Positions 24,290 through 32,455 of a stretch of DNA of 64,000 bases are shown here, piece after piece. The position numbers and the translations under genes were made by a program. The notes beneath the pieces were generated by a model that was given only the letters and a program-made list of their open reading frames with translations, had not been told where the DNA came from and did no database searches. The stretch's first letter is position 1. Every line of letters begins with the position of its first letter. Source of the stretch: Lachnospiraceae bacterium. Its GTDB lineage: Bacteria > Bacillota > Clostridia > Lachnospirales > Lachnospiraceae. Where the stretch lies: NCBI GenBank assembly GCA_022845955.1, contig AP025576.1, positions 6,076,001 to 6,140,000 of the forward strand, given 5' to 3'.

Positions 24290-25471
24290 TTTATCTGTTT
24301 TCATTCCTGTAACCTTCTTCAACTCTTCCCTGCTGTTTGCCCGGATACCGCAGGCACCCCCTTCCTCCGATGCCATATCAAGCGCAGCCCTCAGCACTTT
24401 ATCCATGTCATAATACCGGTACTGGCCCAGCCTTCCGCCGAACAGCACGCGTTCCTCCCGCCGTGCCAGCTCCTGGTACCTGGCATACAGCGCCGTATTT
24501 TTATCATCGTTCACAGGATAATAAGGCTCATCCCCCGGCTTCCATTCCGCGGGGTATTCCTTTGTTATGACGGTCCCGTGCTGTGTTCCGAACTCAAAAT
24601 GCTTATGCTCGATAATCCTGGTATAAGGGACGGCTTCATCGGTATAATTCACCACCGCATTCCCCTGGTAATTATCTTCGCCGGGAAGCTGCTCCGTCTC
24701 AAAACGCAGCGAACGGTATTCCAGCGCTCCCAGACTGTAATCAAAATATTCATCTATCATGCCGGTATACAGGACCTTGTCCCAGGTATCCGGAGAACTG
24801 CTTTCCTCATTCTGCTTCAGGAAATCCCTGTAGGCTATGCCGGTACGCACCTCAATGCCTTTCAGCATTTCAGACACTATCGCCGTATAGCCGCCTTTGG
24901 GTATCCCCTGATAGGGATCGTTGAAATAATTGTTGTCATAACGGAACCGGAGCGGCACGCGCTTAATAATAAAAGCGGGCAGCTCACGGCAGTCCCTGCC
25001 CCACTGCTTCTGCGTATAACCCCTGATCAACTTCTCATAGACATCTTTTCCTGCCAGGGACAGCGCCTGTTCTTCCAGATTCCGGGGTTCCCCGATATTC
25101 AGGCTGGCAATCTGATCCGCGATTATTTTCCGTGCTTCCGCCGGGGTGCGGATTCCCCACATCTTACTGAACGTATTCATATTAAAGGGCAGGTTATAAA
25201 GCTCATCCTTATACACCGCAACCGGCGAATTGATATAGTGGTTGAACTCTGCAAACTGCCCTATATAGTCCCATATTTCCTTGTCGGAGGTATGAAAAAT
25301 ATGGGCACCGTACTTATGTACCTGGATGCCCATACTCTCTTCCGTGTAGATATTTCCGGCAATATGGTCTCTTTTGTCAATCAGCAGGCAGCGTTTACCT
25401 CTGCCGTACATCTCGTGTGCGAAACAGGCTCCGAAAAGCCCTGCCCCCACAATCAGATAATCATAATGCAT
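24287..25471 (-). CDS. glf: UDP-galactopyranose mutase
   Basis: This 394-residue flavoenzyme interconverts UDP-galactopyranose and UDP-galactofuranose for cell-surface galactan synthesis. The N-terminal FAD-binding Rossmann fold reads YLIVGAGLFGACFAHEM, with an acidic strand end (LLIDKRDHIAGN). Family-specific blocks follow: GIQVHKYGAHIFHTSDKEIW, YNLPFNMNTFSKMWG, RGYTQKQWG and the C-terminal GGRLGQYRYYDMDKV. It starts 15 bases behind the small XRE regulator, so the two probably share a promoter. No glycosyltransferases are adjacent; galE at the other end of the window could supply UDP-galactose. Confidence 0.96.
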   Translation of the reverse strand: MHYDYLIVGAGLFGACFAHEMYGRGKRCLLIDKRDHIAGNIYTEESMGIQVHKYGAHIFHTSDKEIWDYIGQFAEFNHYINSPVAVYKDELYNLPFNMNTFSKMWGIRTPAEARKIIADQIASLNIGEPRNLEEQALSLAGKDVYEKLIRGYTQKQWGRDCRELPAFIIKRVPLRFRYDNNYFNDPYQGIPKGGYTAIVSEMLKGIEVRTGIAYRDFLKQNEESSSPDTWDKVLYTGMIDEYFDYSLGALEYRSLRFETEQLPGEDNYQGNAVVNYTDEAVPYTRIIEHKHFEFGTQHGTVITKEYPAEWKPGDEPYYPVNDDKNTALYARYQELARREERVLFGGRLGQYRYYDMDKVLRAALDMASEEGGACGIRANSREELKKVTGMKTDK

Positions 25472-25486
25472 GGAATCTCTCCTTCA

Positions 25487-25822
25487 TTATTTTGCTTTGT
25501 ATTTCTTAATCTGTACAAAGTCGTCCATCAGTCCGAGGATCTTGTCCCTGCCTTCCTGATTGAGCTTTACGTAATACTGCATTACGCGGTTCTCAAGAAG
25601 CTGCTCGCTGATGGTAGTGTCTCTTTCCAGAGAACTGAAATCTACCGGATTCAGGTTAAGTTTGTTACACATTTTGATAACGGTTCCATAGGCCATACCA
25701 TCGATGCCCCGTTCCAGTGCCGTTACCAGCGTACTGTAAGGGATCTGCATTTCTAATGCAAACTGCCTTACGCTTCTGTACTGGCTTAAAATTTCTTTTT
25801 TCAAGATCTGTGCTTTGGTCAT
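25487..25822 (-). CDS. Small XRE-family helix-turn-helix regulator
   Basis: A 111-residue protein from the ATG at 25822, which is preceded by GGAGGG; the open frame extends five codons further without a site. Residues 10-70 form an XRE-type helix-turn-helix (RSVRQFALEMQIPYSTLVTALERG, GMAYGTVIKMCNKLNLNPVDF). The C-terminal 40 residues are a helical tail (LLENRVMQYYVKLNQEGRDKILGLMDDFVQI) common in small Lachnospiraceae regulators. It heads an apparent two-gene unit with glf, which may be its target, but a global role is equally possible. Confidence 0.85.
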   Translation of the reverse strand: MTKAQILKKEILSQYRSVRQFALEMQIPYSTLVTALERGIDGMAYGTVIKMCNKLNLNPVDFSSLERDTTISEQLLENRVMQYYVKLNQEGRDKILGLMDDFVQIKKYKAK

Positions 25823-25868
25823 TTCAAATCCCTCCATTACCTTTTAACCCTAAGGTTTTGCATTGTTA

Positions 25869-25898
25869 ATTGTACACTATTTACCTTTCATTTTGCAA
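25869..25898 (-). promoter_or_regulatory. Promoter of the XRE-glf unit
   Basis: TTGCAA (25898-25893), an 18-base spacer and TACAAT (25874-25869) on the minus strand, about 45 bases upstream of the regulator start, in a strongly AT-rich stretch. Confidence 0.6.
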
Positions 25899-26240
25899 CA
25901 TATCTTTTGAAAAATAAACAAAATTTCGAATATTTTAAGAAATTGGTCATAATATGCTATAAAATTGCCATAAGTGTTAAAAAAATTGTCGGTTGATGAA
26001 AAAACAGGGAATCCGAATAGCTTATCCACCACGGAACGGGAAGTTACTTCCTTGTTGTGCTTGCATGCTTCAAAATATCTTCCGTACGATTCCTGATAAA
26101 GCCGATCCACGAGGTAGAGCTGGCTCATTTTGGCTTTCATGGAGCCGCTTTCCGGGGAAATGGGTTCCGGATGCGGGGAGCATCCCCGGCATGCACATGC
26201 ATCCCAACGATTCTATGCATGCCCACAGGGGCCGGATCAC
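25899..26240. other. Intergenic stretch without a supported gene
   Basis: The half next to the regulator is very AT-rich. The other half has higher GC and contains a GGCATGCA/TGCATGCC inverted repeat. A minus-strand frame at 25877-26140 begins with plausible codons but lacks a ribosome site and runs through the XRE promoter. It may be a decayed gene end; nothing firmer can be said. Confidence 0.4.
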
Positions 26241-26269
26241 AAAAAAAGAGGCCATCGGCCTCTTTTTTG
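26241..26269. terminator. Bidirectional terminator after the beta-xylosidase gene
   Basis: AAAAAAAGAGGCC-ATC-GGCCTCTTTTTT has A and T runs on both sides of the stem. It lies 24 bases past the stop codon of the GH120 gene. Confidence 0.9.
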
Positions 26270-26293
26270 TGTGTCTCTGCTATACTGCCGGCA

Positions 26294-28252
26294 TCAGCCC
26301 CAGACACGGAAACGGTTGAAACCTTCCTTCAGCCCGGCGATTGCACCTGCCGCGCTGCCGGCTTTCCTGCTTTCGCCAAGGTAATCCGTATCCAGCACGA
26401 TGGGATTGCCGTCCGGATCATCAAAGGGGGCCTCCACAAGACGTACCATTCCCAGCTTCTGCGTATCGATCACTTCCGTAGGGATGGAAAGCATTTCTTT
26501 TTCCACATTCATTTCCAGATACACCGTATCCCCTTCAGGCACTATCTTCACCTGCGGATCCCACGGGCTGACATAGTTTTCTTTTTCCCTGTCAAAGGCG
26601 GCTGCCCCTTTCAGGTAAGCGTTAGCATTGATATAAACCGGCTGTTTTACTTTTTCAAACATTTCCACATCGCCGTTGCCAAGAGCCAGAAGCTCTTCCA
26701 CATACTCCTCCAGGGAGGTGCAGCTTCCATTATAGTCGGTAGTTCCGGCTACGGACTGCTCGGTATAGGTTTTTGCACCCCCGATAAAAATGTTCTGGTA
26801 TATCCGGTCATCCCCGCCGTATACAAGCGTGGTTCCCGCCACCTGGGTGGTGTGAGGGAAATGATAGGGGGTGGAACGGTTGAGCACAGGCTCCCTGCGC
26901 ATGGTTCCGCAGCACAGGTTGTTCACATAAGCGCCGCCCTGGGCAATATTGTCGAAATTATAATCGGATCCAAAAATATTGTTGTCCACCATGTAAGGGC
27001 CGTGGGTTACTTCCATCATCAGATCCCGGTCATTGGCATACATCAGGTTTCTGCTCACCCTGGTTCCCTGCGCCTGCCAGTCAAACCAGGCTCCCAGTGT
27101 GCAGTTATGGATGCGGTTATGGGAAACTTCCACATCAATGGCAGCATGCAGCTTGATTCCTGCTATTTCATAACCGAAATATTCATGCTTGACCGCGATG
27201 TTATAAATATGGTTGTCCGTAATCTGGCTGAAAACACAGCCCATATGGCCTACCACACCGTTCTGTCCGCAGTCATGGATCACATTGTTGCGGATGATAT
27301 GGGAACCGATTTTTTCCTTGCTCCAGCCAATCTGAAGAGCGCGGAACACGGCTTCCATCTGATACTGATAGCCCGGCTTGCGGTGCCTTCTGGTACACAG
27401 GTTATGGCCGGTGGAGGATTCCTTGCCGATACTGATACCGCTGCATTTTGCATCATGGATTTCATTATTTTCTATAATCCAGCCTTTGCTCCAATGGGTT
27501 CCCAGAAGGCCGGGCTGATCGGCGGTGGGAGGCGTCCAGGGACATGCGGCCTGGGCCATTTCAAAACCGCGGACGGTAATATAGTTCATTCCCGGTTTTT
27601 CGGGATAGAAGCAGCATTTACGCACATTGATCTCCGCCAGCTCCTTATTGGGATCGGCCCCCTGGAAATTGGCATAAATAACGGTGTTTTCTTCCTCCAC
27701 TTCTGCATACCACTGGTATATGGTATCTTCCGGATGAAGAATCGGCTCGGTATGCTTCGTCCACGGGGGATTATACCCATGAGTACGCATGACAGGGTTC
27801 TTCACATCCGCAAGACAAGCGGCTTCGTAAAAGGACTTTCCGTTCAGATACACATCTCCTGTGTGTATTTCATATCCTTCCGGGCCGTTGATGCAGGGAT
27901 AAAGAAACCAGTCGCCGACCAGCACTTCCGTATAAGGATTGTAATCCCCGAACAGGGAGTTGGGAACAACAGCCTTCCATACGGTACCTTCCGTATTTTC
28001 CCAGTTTTGGATTCTTTCCGAGCCTTTAATCACCACCTTTTCCCCTTCGGCGGCCTCATAGGTGATACGGCTGATATCACTGTAACCGGTATGGGCGGGT
28101 TTTACCCATTCCCTGTATTCCCCTTCATGGACAATAACCCTGTCCCCGGTTTCAGCAACAGCCGCCGCTCTGGAAATTGTCCGGAACGGATTATCCATCG
28201 TCCCTTCGGCACGGTCGCAGCCGTTTACTGATACATGATATTCTCTATTCAT
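26294..28252 (-). CDS. GH120-type beta-xylosidase (right-handed beta-helix)
   Basis: A 652-residue protein without a signal peptide, so probably intracellular. It opens with the parallel-beta-helix start REYHVSVNGCDRAEGTMDNPFRTISRAA and has many N/H-rich coils (IENNEIHDAKCSGI, IIRNNVIHDCGQNGVVG, VSHNRIHNC). Asp391 in WFDWQAQG and Glu414 in MMEVTHGP are 23 residues apart, the same spacing as the nucleophile Asp382 and acid/base Glu405 I recall for Thermoanaerobacterium XylC, the founding GH120 beta-xylosidase. Length is also close. It would release xylose from short xylo-oligosaccharides imported by the cell. It stands alone with its own promoter and terminator; no transporter or xylose genes are adjacent. 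Confidence 0.85.
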   Translation of the reverse strand: MNREYHVSVNGCDRAEGTMDNPFRTISRAAAVAETGDRVIVHEGEYREWVKPAHTGYSDISRITYEAAEGEKVVIKGSERIQNWENTEGTVWKAVVPNSLFGDYNPYTEVLVGDWFLYPCINGPEGYEIHTGDVYLNGKSFYEAACLADVKNPVMRTHGYNPPWTKHTEPILHPEDTIYQWYAEVEEENTVIYANFQGADPNKELAEINVRKCCFYPEKPGMNYITVRGFEMAQAACPWTPPTADQPGLLGTHWSKGWIIENNEIHDAKCSGISIGKESSTGHNLCTRRHRKPGYQYQMEAVFRALQIGWSKEKIGSHIIRNNVIHDCGQNGVVGHMGCVFSQITDNHIYNIAVKHEYFGYEIAGIKLHAAIDVEVSHNRIHNCTLGAWFDWQAQGTRVSRNLMYANDRDLMMEVTHGPYMVDNNIFGSDYNFDNIAQGGAYVNNLCCGTMRREPVLNRSTPYHFPHTTQVAGTTLVYGGDDRIYQNIFIGGAKTYTEQSVAGTTDYNGSCTSLEEYVEELLALGNGDVEMFEKVKQPVYINANAYLKGAAAFDREKENYVSPWDPQVKIVPEGDTVYLEMNVEKEMLSIPTEVIDTQKLGMVRLVEAPFDDPDGNPIVLDTDYLGESRKAGSAAGAIAGLKEGFNRFRVWG

Positions 28253-28300
28253 TACGTCCTCCGCTCCGCCGCATAAGCGGCACTTTTACTTATACAGCTC

Positions 28301-28329
28301 AGCATACAAAAAGAGGATGGAAATTGCAA
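28301..28329 (-). promoter_or_regulatory. Promoter of the beta-xylosidase gene
   Basis: TTGCAA (28329-28324), a 17-base spacer and TATGCT (28306-28301) on the minus strand. The -35 box is part of a repeated TTGCAA-N9-TTGCAA pattern at 28324-28344 that could be an operator. Confidence 0.5.
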
Positions 28330-28431
28330 GGCAATATTTTGCAACAATTCATCACTTCTTGCTATGATTGTAACCTTCAGACGGCCCTTCGCGCCCTGCG
28401 GCATCCCGGCTTATACCCCGCCCGGCAATGC

Positions 28432-28468
28432 AGACAGCCGGAAGCATATGCCTGCCTCCGGCTGTCTC
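28432..28468 (-). terminator. Hairpin after greA
   Basis: GACAGCCGGA and a matching CCGGCTGTC flank a loop 36 bases past the greA stop. No T-tract follows, so termination strength is uncertain. Confidence 0.45.
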
Positions 28469-28503
28469 CTGTTTCTCCTATAAACCAAATTCTCCTGTTA
28501 TGC

Positions 28504-28986
28504 TCAGTTGGATCGCTGGATCTCCAGTACCTTGTAAGTAATGGTCCCCGCCTGGGTCTCCACTTCCACCACATCGTCCACTTTAGCGCCGATAAGCGCT
28601 TTACCCACGGGAGATTCATTGGATATCTTTCCCTTCAGGCTGTTGGCCTCTGTGGAACCGACAATTTTATATTCCAGTTCTTCGTTATATTCCATGTCCA
28701 GGATCCGCACACGGCAGCCGATGTTGATTTTCTCCAGATCCACTTCATCCTCAACAACCACTTCCGCATTCTTCAGGATTTTCTCCAGTTCTTCTATCCT
28801 GGCCTCGATATCCCTCTGCTCATCCTTTGCGGCATCGTATTCCGCATTCTCAGAAAGATCCCCCTGTTCCCTTGCTTCTTTGATTTTCTGCGCCACTTCC
28901 TGTCTTTTTACAACCTTCAGATTATGCAGCTCGTCCTCATACTTGCGAAGTCCTTCATACGTAAGGATATTTTTCTTTTCTTCCAT
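28504..28986 (-). CDS. greA: Transcription elongation factor GreA
   Basis: GreA enters the RNA polymerase secondary channel and stimulates cleavage of backtracked RNA. The 160-residue length is canonical. The N-terminal coiled coil carries the acidic tip (LSENAEYDAAKDEQRDIEARI), and the C-terminal FKBP-like domain has YKIVGSTEAN, ISNESPVGKALIGAKVDDVVEV and YKVLEI. GGGAGAG precedes the ATG. It appears monocistronic. Confidence 0.97.
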   Translation of the reverse strand: MEEKKNILTYEGLRKYEDELHNLKVVKRQEVAQKIKEAREQGDLSENAEYDAAKDEQRDIEARIEELEKILKNAEVVVEDEVDLEKINIGCRVRILDMEYNEELEYKIVGSTEANSLKGKISNESPVGKALIGAKVDDVVEVETQAGTITYKVLEIQRSN

Positions 28987-29012
28987 TTCTCTCTCCCTTT
29001 CTTAACAAAGCT

Positions 29013-29046
29013 GTAACTGTTTGGTACCTCCACAGTTACACAAATC
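29013..29046 (+). repeat. Left-end fragment of the IS66-like MITE family
   Basis: GTAACTGTTTGGTACC continues to CTCCACAGTTAC and CAAATC, matching the left 34 bases of the full copies with their internal GTAACTGT/ACAGTTAC hairpin. Confidence 0.6.
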
Positions 29047-29118
29047 TTTTCTGTACGTGCCTTTAGCTGAGTACGGGCTTTTCCTGCCGAAGCAGGGCCA
29101 GCTTTGTGTTCATCACAA

Positions 29119-29157
29119 GAATATGGCAATGCTCTTCCACAAGCAATGCCATATTTC
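29119..29157 (-). terminator. Hairpin downstream of the 29328-30122 gene
   Basis: AATATGGCATTGCT and AGCATTGCCATATT form a near-perfect stem on the minus strand with a TGTGGA-type loop; only CTTG follows, so it lacks a long T-tract. It is about 170 bases past the gene's stop. Confidence 0.45.
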
Positions 29158-29222
29158 AGTTATTATTCAGCCATTCTCATCCATTCATCCATATAACGAT
29201 ATTCTGATATTCATTCCAGAAA

Positions 29223-29282
29223 GTAACGGTTCAGCCCCTTCACAGCCTGCGCAGTAAATGCGCAGACCTGACGGAATCGTTT
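29223..29282 (+). repeat. Short copy (60 bp) of the IS66-like MITE family
   Basis: Begins GTAACGGTTCAGCCCC and ends ACGGAATCGTTTC, with the GCGCAGTAAATGCGCAGACC core. Flanking octamers TCCAGAAA and CCCGGAAA agree at six of eight positions, consistent with an eroded 8-bp target duplication. An internal deletion separates it from the 131-bp form. Confidence 0.75.
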
Positions 29283-29327
29283 CCCCGGAAATTACATTCT
29301 TTTCACAATACAATCCATCGCCGACTC

Positions 29328-30122
29328 TCAGTAACGGTTCGTATTATACCTGTTTCTCACATAAGTGTCAAGAAAATTCAGGGCACTCCTGTAACAAATA
29401 TCCTTTCTTTTAGCAGAAAGCAGCCTTTCTTTTTCCGGATCGGAGGTCATATCCAGATAAAGCAGCTTTTCGGGCAGCCGGCGGAAAGGAATCCGGTAAC
29501 CCGGGCGCATATCAATACACACCCCGTCCGCAAAACCAAAAGAGGCCGCGGTTCCCCCGCATATGACCGGAAGGCCCGTATCCTGATAGATATGGGCATA
29601 ATAAGGCACTTCCTCCTCCAGGGATATCTGCATACCTTCCTTCTCCAGGACCCGGCTAATCAGCAGCAGGCCATTCAGGCCTCCGTAATCCTCTCCCAGG
29701 AATGCTTTGAGACAGTCCGCTTCTTCCCTGATTTCCTCATAAAAGTCCTCTTTTCCGTAATCCGGCATTATCACAATCATACTCCGGCATGGCTTCTGTT
29801 CTTTCCAGAACAGCCGCATCAGCTCCGTCTCAGGCACCTTGGGCTTCCATGGAAATACTTTCCTGATTTCGGGAGCCACCCACACCTCTCCGGAACCGGC
29901 CGCGGCAGCGAGCCATTCCGGAAGCCGCTCCTTCAGCTTTTCCGGCTTCTTCATCCAGCGCTCCGGAAGCATATAATAAGCTATTTCTGCCTCTTCCCCC
30001 GCCTCCCGCCAGATAAAAGGCCTGCTTCTCTGTAAAAATATGCGCCCCGGCCCGCTCCGCGCCGCCGGCATCTGTTTTACTATTCCCCTGTCCCAGGGGA
30101 AAAATGCATTCATATATATCAT
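29328..30122 (-). CDS. Uncharacterised cytosolic protein
   Basis: A 264-residue protein that I do not recognise. It lacks signal or transmembrane segments. There are many aromatic residues (AFFPWDRG, FIWREAGEEAEIAYYMLPERWM), a central Rossmann-like strand pattern (SMIVIMPDYG, GLNGLLLISRVLEKEGM) and a C-terminal block with FGFADGVCIDMRPGYRIPFRRLP and DMTSDPEKERLL. The VIMPDYG and DMTSDPEK blocks look like conserved active or binding sites but match no motif I know. It lies alone between greA and dusB. The start is uncertain, with no clear ribosome site before either of the first two ATGs. Confidence 0.7.
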   Translation of the reverse strand: MIYMNAFFPWDRGIVKQMPAARSGPGRIFLQRSRPFIWREAGEEAEIAYYMLPERWMKKPEKLKERLPEWLAAAAGSGEVWVAPEIRKVFPWKPKVPETELMRLFWKEQKPCRSMIVIMPDYGKEDFYEEIREEADCLKAFLGEDYGGLNGLLLISRVLEKEGMQISLEEEVPYYAHIYQDTGLPVICGGTAASFGFADGVCIDMRPGYRIPFRRLPEKLLYLDMTSDPEKERLLSAKRKDICYRSALNFLDTYVRNRYNTNRY

Positions 30123-30214
30123 GCTTAAGATTATGCAGCCCGTCGTTTTTTCATGCCGTTTTTTTCCGCCTGAACCGCTCAGGCGGGATTTTTATCTCTC
30201 CATACGGTCAGGTA

Positions 30215-31171
30215 TCAAGCGAGGAACAGGGCCTCCAATTCCTCCATGGTCTCCATTTCATTAATACGCTCCCGCAGCCTGGCGGAATGCGGATAACCCG
30301 CGGTATACCAGCACACATGCTTGCGCATTTCCCGGATGGCGGTGAATTCTCCTTTGTATTCCGTCAGCAGGGCCGCATGGCGCAGCATCATGGCCCGCAC
30401 TTCCTCTATGGGAGGTTTGGATAGCAGCTCCCCGGTTTCCAGATAATGGATGATCTGCCGGAAAATCCACGGGTTGCCTCTGGCCGCACGGCCGACGAGA
30501 ACCGCATCGCAGCCCGTTTCCTTCCGCATTCTTTCCGCGGCCTCCGGCCCGTTCACATCCCCGTTTCCCATAACCGGTATGCTCACCGCCTGCTTTACCT
30601 GCGCGATGCAGTCCCAGTCCGCCTTTCCCGCGTAATACTGTTCTCTCGTGCGTCCATGCACAGCAACCGCAGCCGCCCCGCTTTCCTGGGCGATATGGGC
30701 TAGTTCCACAGCATTGGCATGCGCCTCGTCAAAGCCCTTCCTGATTTTTACCGTAACCGGCTTATTCACCGCCCCTGCCACTGCGGATATGATCTTCCCC
30801 GCCAGCACCGGATTTTTCATGAGGGCGGATCCCTCCCCGTTATTTACCACCTTGGGGACGGGGCAGCCCATATTGATGTCCAGGATGGAAAAAGGGCGTT
30901 CCTCTATCCTTTTTGCCATTTCCGCCATCAGCTGCGGATCGGATCCGAAAAGCTGAAGGGATACCGGACGTTCCTTTTCGTGGATTTCCAGCAGCCCCTC
31001 CGTATTTTTATTGTTATAATAAATAGCTTTGGCACTTACCATTTCACTGCATACAAGGCCGGTTCCCATCTCCCGGCAAAGCAAACGAAATGGCAGGTCT
31101 GTTACGCCTGCCATGGGTGCCAGAAAAACGCCGTTTTCCAGCGTTACATTTCCTATCTTTACTTCCGCCAT
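30215..31171 (-). CDS. dusB: tRNA-dihydrouridine synthase (DusB type)
   Basis: This 318-residue FMN enzyme reduces uridines in the tRNA D-loop. TIM-barrel motifs are APMAGVTDLPFR, LFGSDPQLMAEMA, INMGCPVPKVVNNGEGSALM with its catalytic cysteine, KIRKGFD, VHGRTREQYYAGKADWD, GNGDVNGPEAA and LVGRAARGNPWIF. It is the last gene of an apparent unit birA - small gene - coaX - dusB, starting 16 bases after coaX. RNA-modification and cofactor genes are commonly grouped this way in Clostridia. Confidence 0.95.
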   Translation of the reverse strand: MAEVKIGNVTLENGVFLAPMAGVTDLPFRLLCREMGTGLVCSEMVSAKAIYYNNKNTEGLLEIHEKERPVSLQLFGSDPQLMAEMAKRIEERPFSILDINMGCPVPKVVNNGEGSALMKNPVLAGKIISAVAGAVNKPVTVKIRKGFDEAHANAVELAHIAQESGAAAVAVHGRTREQYYAGKADWDCIAQVKQAVSIPVMGNGDVNGPEAAERMRKETGCDAVLVGRAARGNPWIFRQIIHYLETGELLSKPPIEEVRAMMLRHAALLTEYKGEFTAIREMRKHVCWYTAGYPHSARLRERINEMETMEELEALFLA

Positions 31172-31187
31172 GTCCTCTACCCTATTG

Positions 31188-31955
31188 TTATCTGTTCTTT
31201 CCGTAAATATAGCGCAGCCCCTCCAGGGTCAGTGCGCTGTCGTAAATATCAATGGAATCCGTTTCATCCGATATGATCCGGCCCAGACCGCCGGTCGCCA
31301 CTACTTTCATATCGGCAATTCCCGTCTCTTTTTTAACCATGTTTACAATATATTCCGTCTGGCCGATCTGTCCGTAAACCAGTCCGGCCTGCATGCTGGA
31401 TATAGTCTCCTGAGCCAGGATGCTTTTCGGTTTCTTGATTTCCACCATAGGAAGCTTTGCGGTATCCTCCCACAATGCCTTGGCGGACATACGGACTCCC
31501 GGCGCCGTAATTCCTGCGGCGAAGCAGCCGTCCCCCGTCACGTAGTCATAGGTGGTCGCCGTCCCGAAATCCAGCACCAGCACAGGCCCGCCGTATTTTT
31601 CATAGGCAGCCACCGCATCCACGATACGGTCCGGTCCGATTTCCTTGGGATTCTCCGTAATAATGCGGATTCCTGTTTTTGTCCCCGCACCCACAATAAG
31701 GGGAGGCGTCCCCAGATATCTGGTAATACCGCCCACCAGGGAATGCATGATATTGGGAACGACGCTCGCCACTATGGTCCCCTCTATCTGTTCTTTGGAA
31801 ATCCCGTCAAACATCAGAAGCTGCCTGATATTCATCCCATACTCATCCGAGGTATGGGGCATTTTGGACATCATACGGAAGGTGGTCACAAGTGTTTTCC
31901 CCTCGTATACGCCAAAGGTTATATTGGTATTCCCCACATCGATCACTAATATCAT
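31188..31955 (-). CDS. coaX: Type III pantothenate kinase
   Basis: This 255-residue enzyme carries out the first step of CoA synthesis, phosphorylation of pantothenate, independently of CoA feedback. Motifs are the N-terminal DVGNTNITFGVYEG phosphate loop, VGAGTKTGI, GPDRIVDAVAAYEKYG and DFGTATTYDYV. It overlaps the preceding small gene by four bases. CoA is also the donor for the phosphopantetheinyl transferase in the NRPS operon, though that is only a metabolic link. Confidence 0.96.
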   Translation of the reverse strand: MILVIDVGNTNITFGVYEGKTLVTTFRMMSKMPHTSDEYGMNIRQLLMFDGISKEQIEGTIVASVVPNIMHSLVGGITRYLGTPPLIVGAGTKTGIRIITENPKEIGPDRIVDAVAAYEKYGGPVLVLDFGTATTYDYVTGDGCFAAGITAPGVRMSAKALWEDTAKLPMVEIKKPKSILAQETISSMQAGLVYGQIGQTEYIVNMVKKETGIADMKVVATGGLGRIISDETDSIDIYDSALTLEGLRYIYGKNR

Positions 31956-32371
31956 TCGCTTATCCCACCTTCCTCATCCAGAAAATCGGCCACATTCTCA
32001 TGCAGTACCATCGCCCTGTAATAAAGGCTTAAGGACTCCAGCAGCTCCCTTCTTTTCCTACGGATTTCCCCCAGCAAAAGGCCGCTGCTCACCTCGTCGT
32101 ACAGATAATCGTCTTCTGCCGCCGTGGTTTCCAGCGTCACACCGCCGTCCTGCTCAAACAATATGGTAAAAATGCCTCCCACATCCTCCGTGTACAGCAC
32201 ACACAGGATATGAAGCTCCTCCCGCACAGACTGCGGGAGCTTTTCAAAATCCGGGTTAAAATAATATTTTTGCTCATAGGAATTGGCGCCGCACAGGACA
32301 ATGCGTCCATCCCGGGTCTTTCCCGAATCCCAGCTGTTTTCCCCGCCTGTCATTTCCTTCCTGTCACTCAT
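31952..32371 (-). CDS. Small conserved protein of unknown function
   Basis: A 139-residue acidic protein with no signal or membrane segment. The core DGRIVLCGANSYEQKYYFNPDFEKLPQ is followed by ELHILCVLYTEDVGGIFTILFEQDG and a helical C terminus (LLLGEIRRKRRELLESLSLYYRAMVL). I associate this pattern with DUF6145 of Lachnospiraceae, from memory. It overlaps coaX by four bases and lies 84 bases behind birA, so it is co-transcribed with cofactor genes. Its role is unknown. Confidence 0.75.
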   Translation of the reverse strand: MSDRKEMTGGENSWDSGKTRDGRIVLCGANSYEQKYYFNPDFEKLPQSVREELHILCVLYTEDVGGIFTILFEQDGGVTLETTAAEDDYLYDEVSSGLLLGEIRRKRRELLESLSLYYRAMVLHENVADFLDEEGGISE

Positions 32372-32455
32372 CCCTGACTCCGTTCCGGCTCCACACCCAA
32401 AACCGGGAAAGAACCCATCTTTGCATATTGCAGGCCCAGAAGCCCGCTTTGTTCT

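Noticed and set aside
25877..26140. 87-codon minus-strand frame upstream of the XRE regulator
   Set aside because: No ribosome site, ends inside an AT-rich promoter region with unlike composition, and matches nothing I know; at best a remnant.
28324..28344. Possible catabolite-response (cre) site before the beta-xylosidase gene
   Set aside because: The TTGCAA-N9-TTGCAA sequence does not fit the cre consensus, so no CcpA control is claimed.
30163..30196. CCGCCTGA/TCAGGCGG hairpin between dusB and the next gene
   Set aside because: The long T-run lies on the wrong side for the minus-strand transcript, so I did not call it a terminator for dusB.
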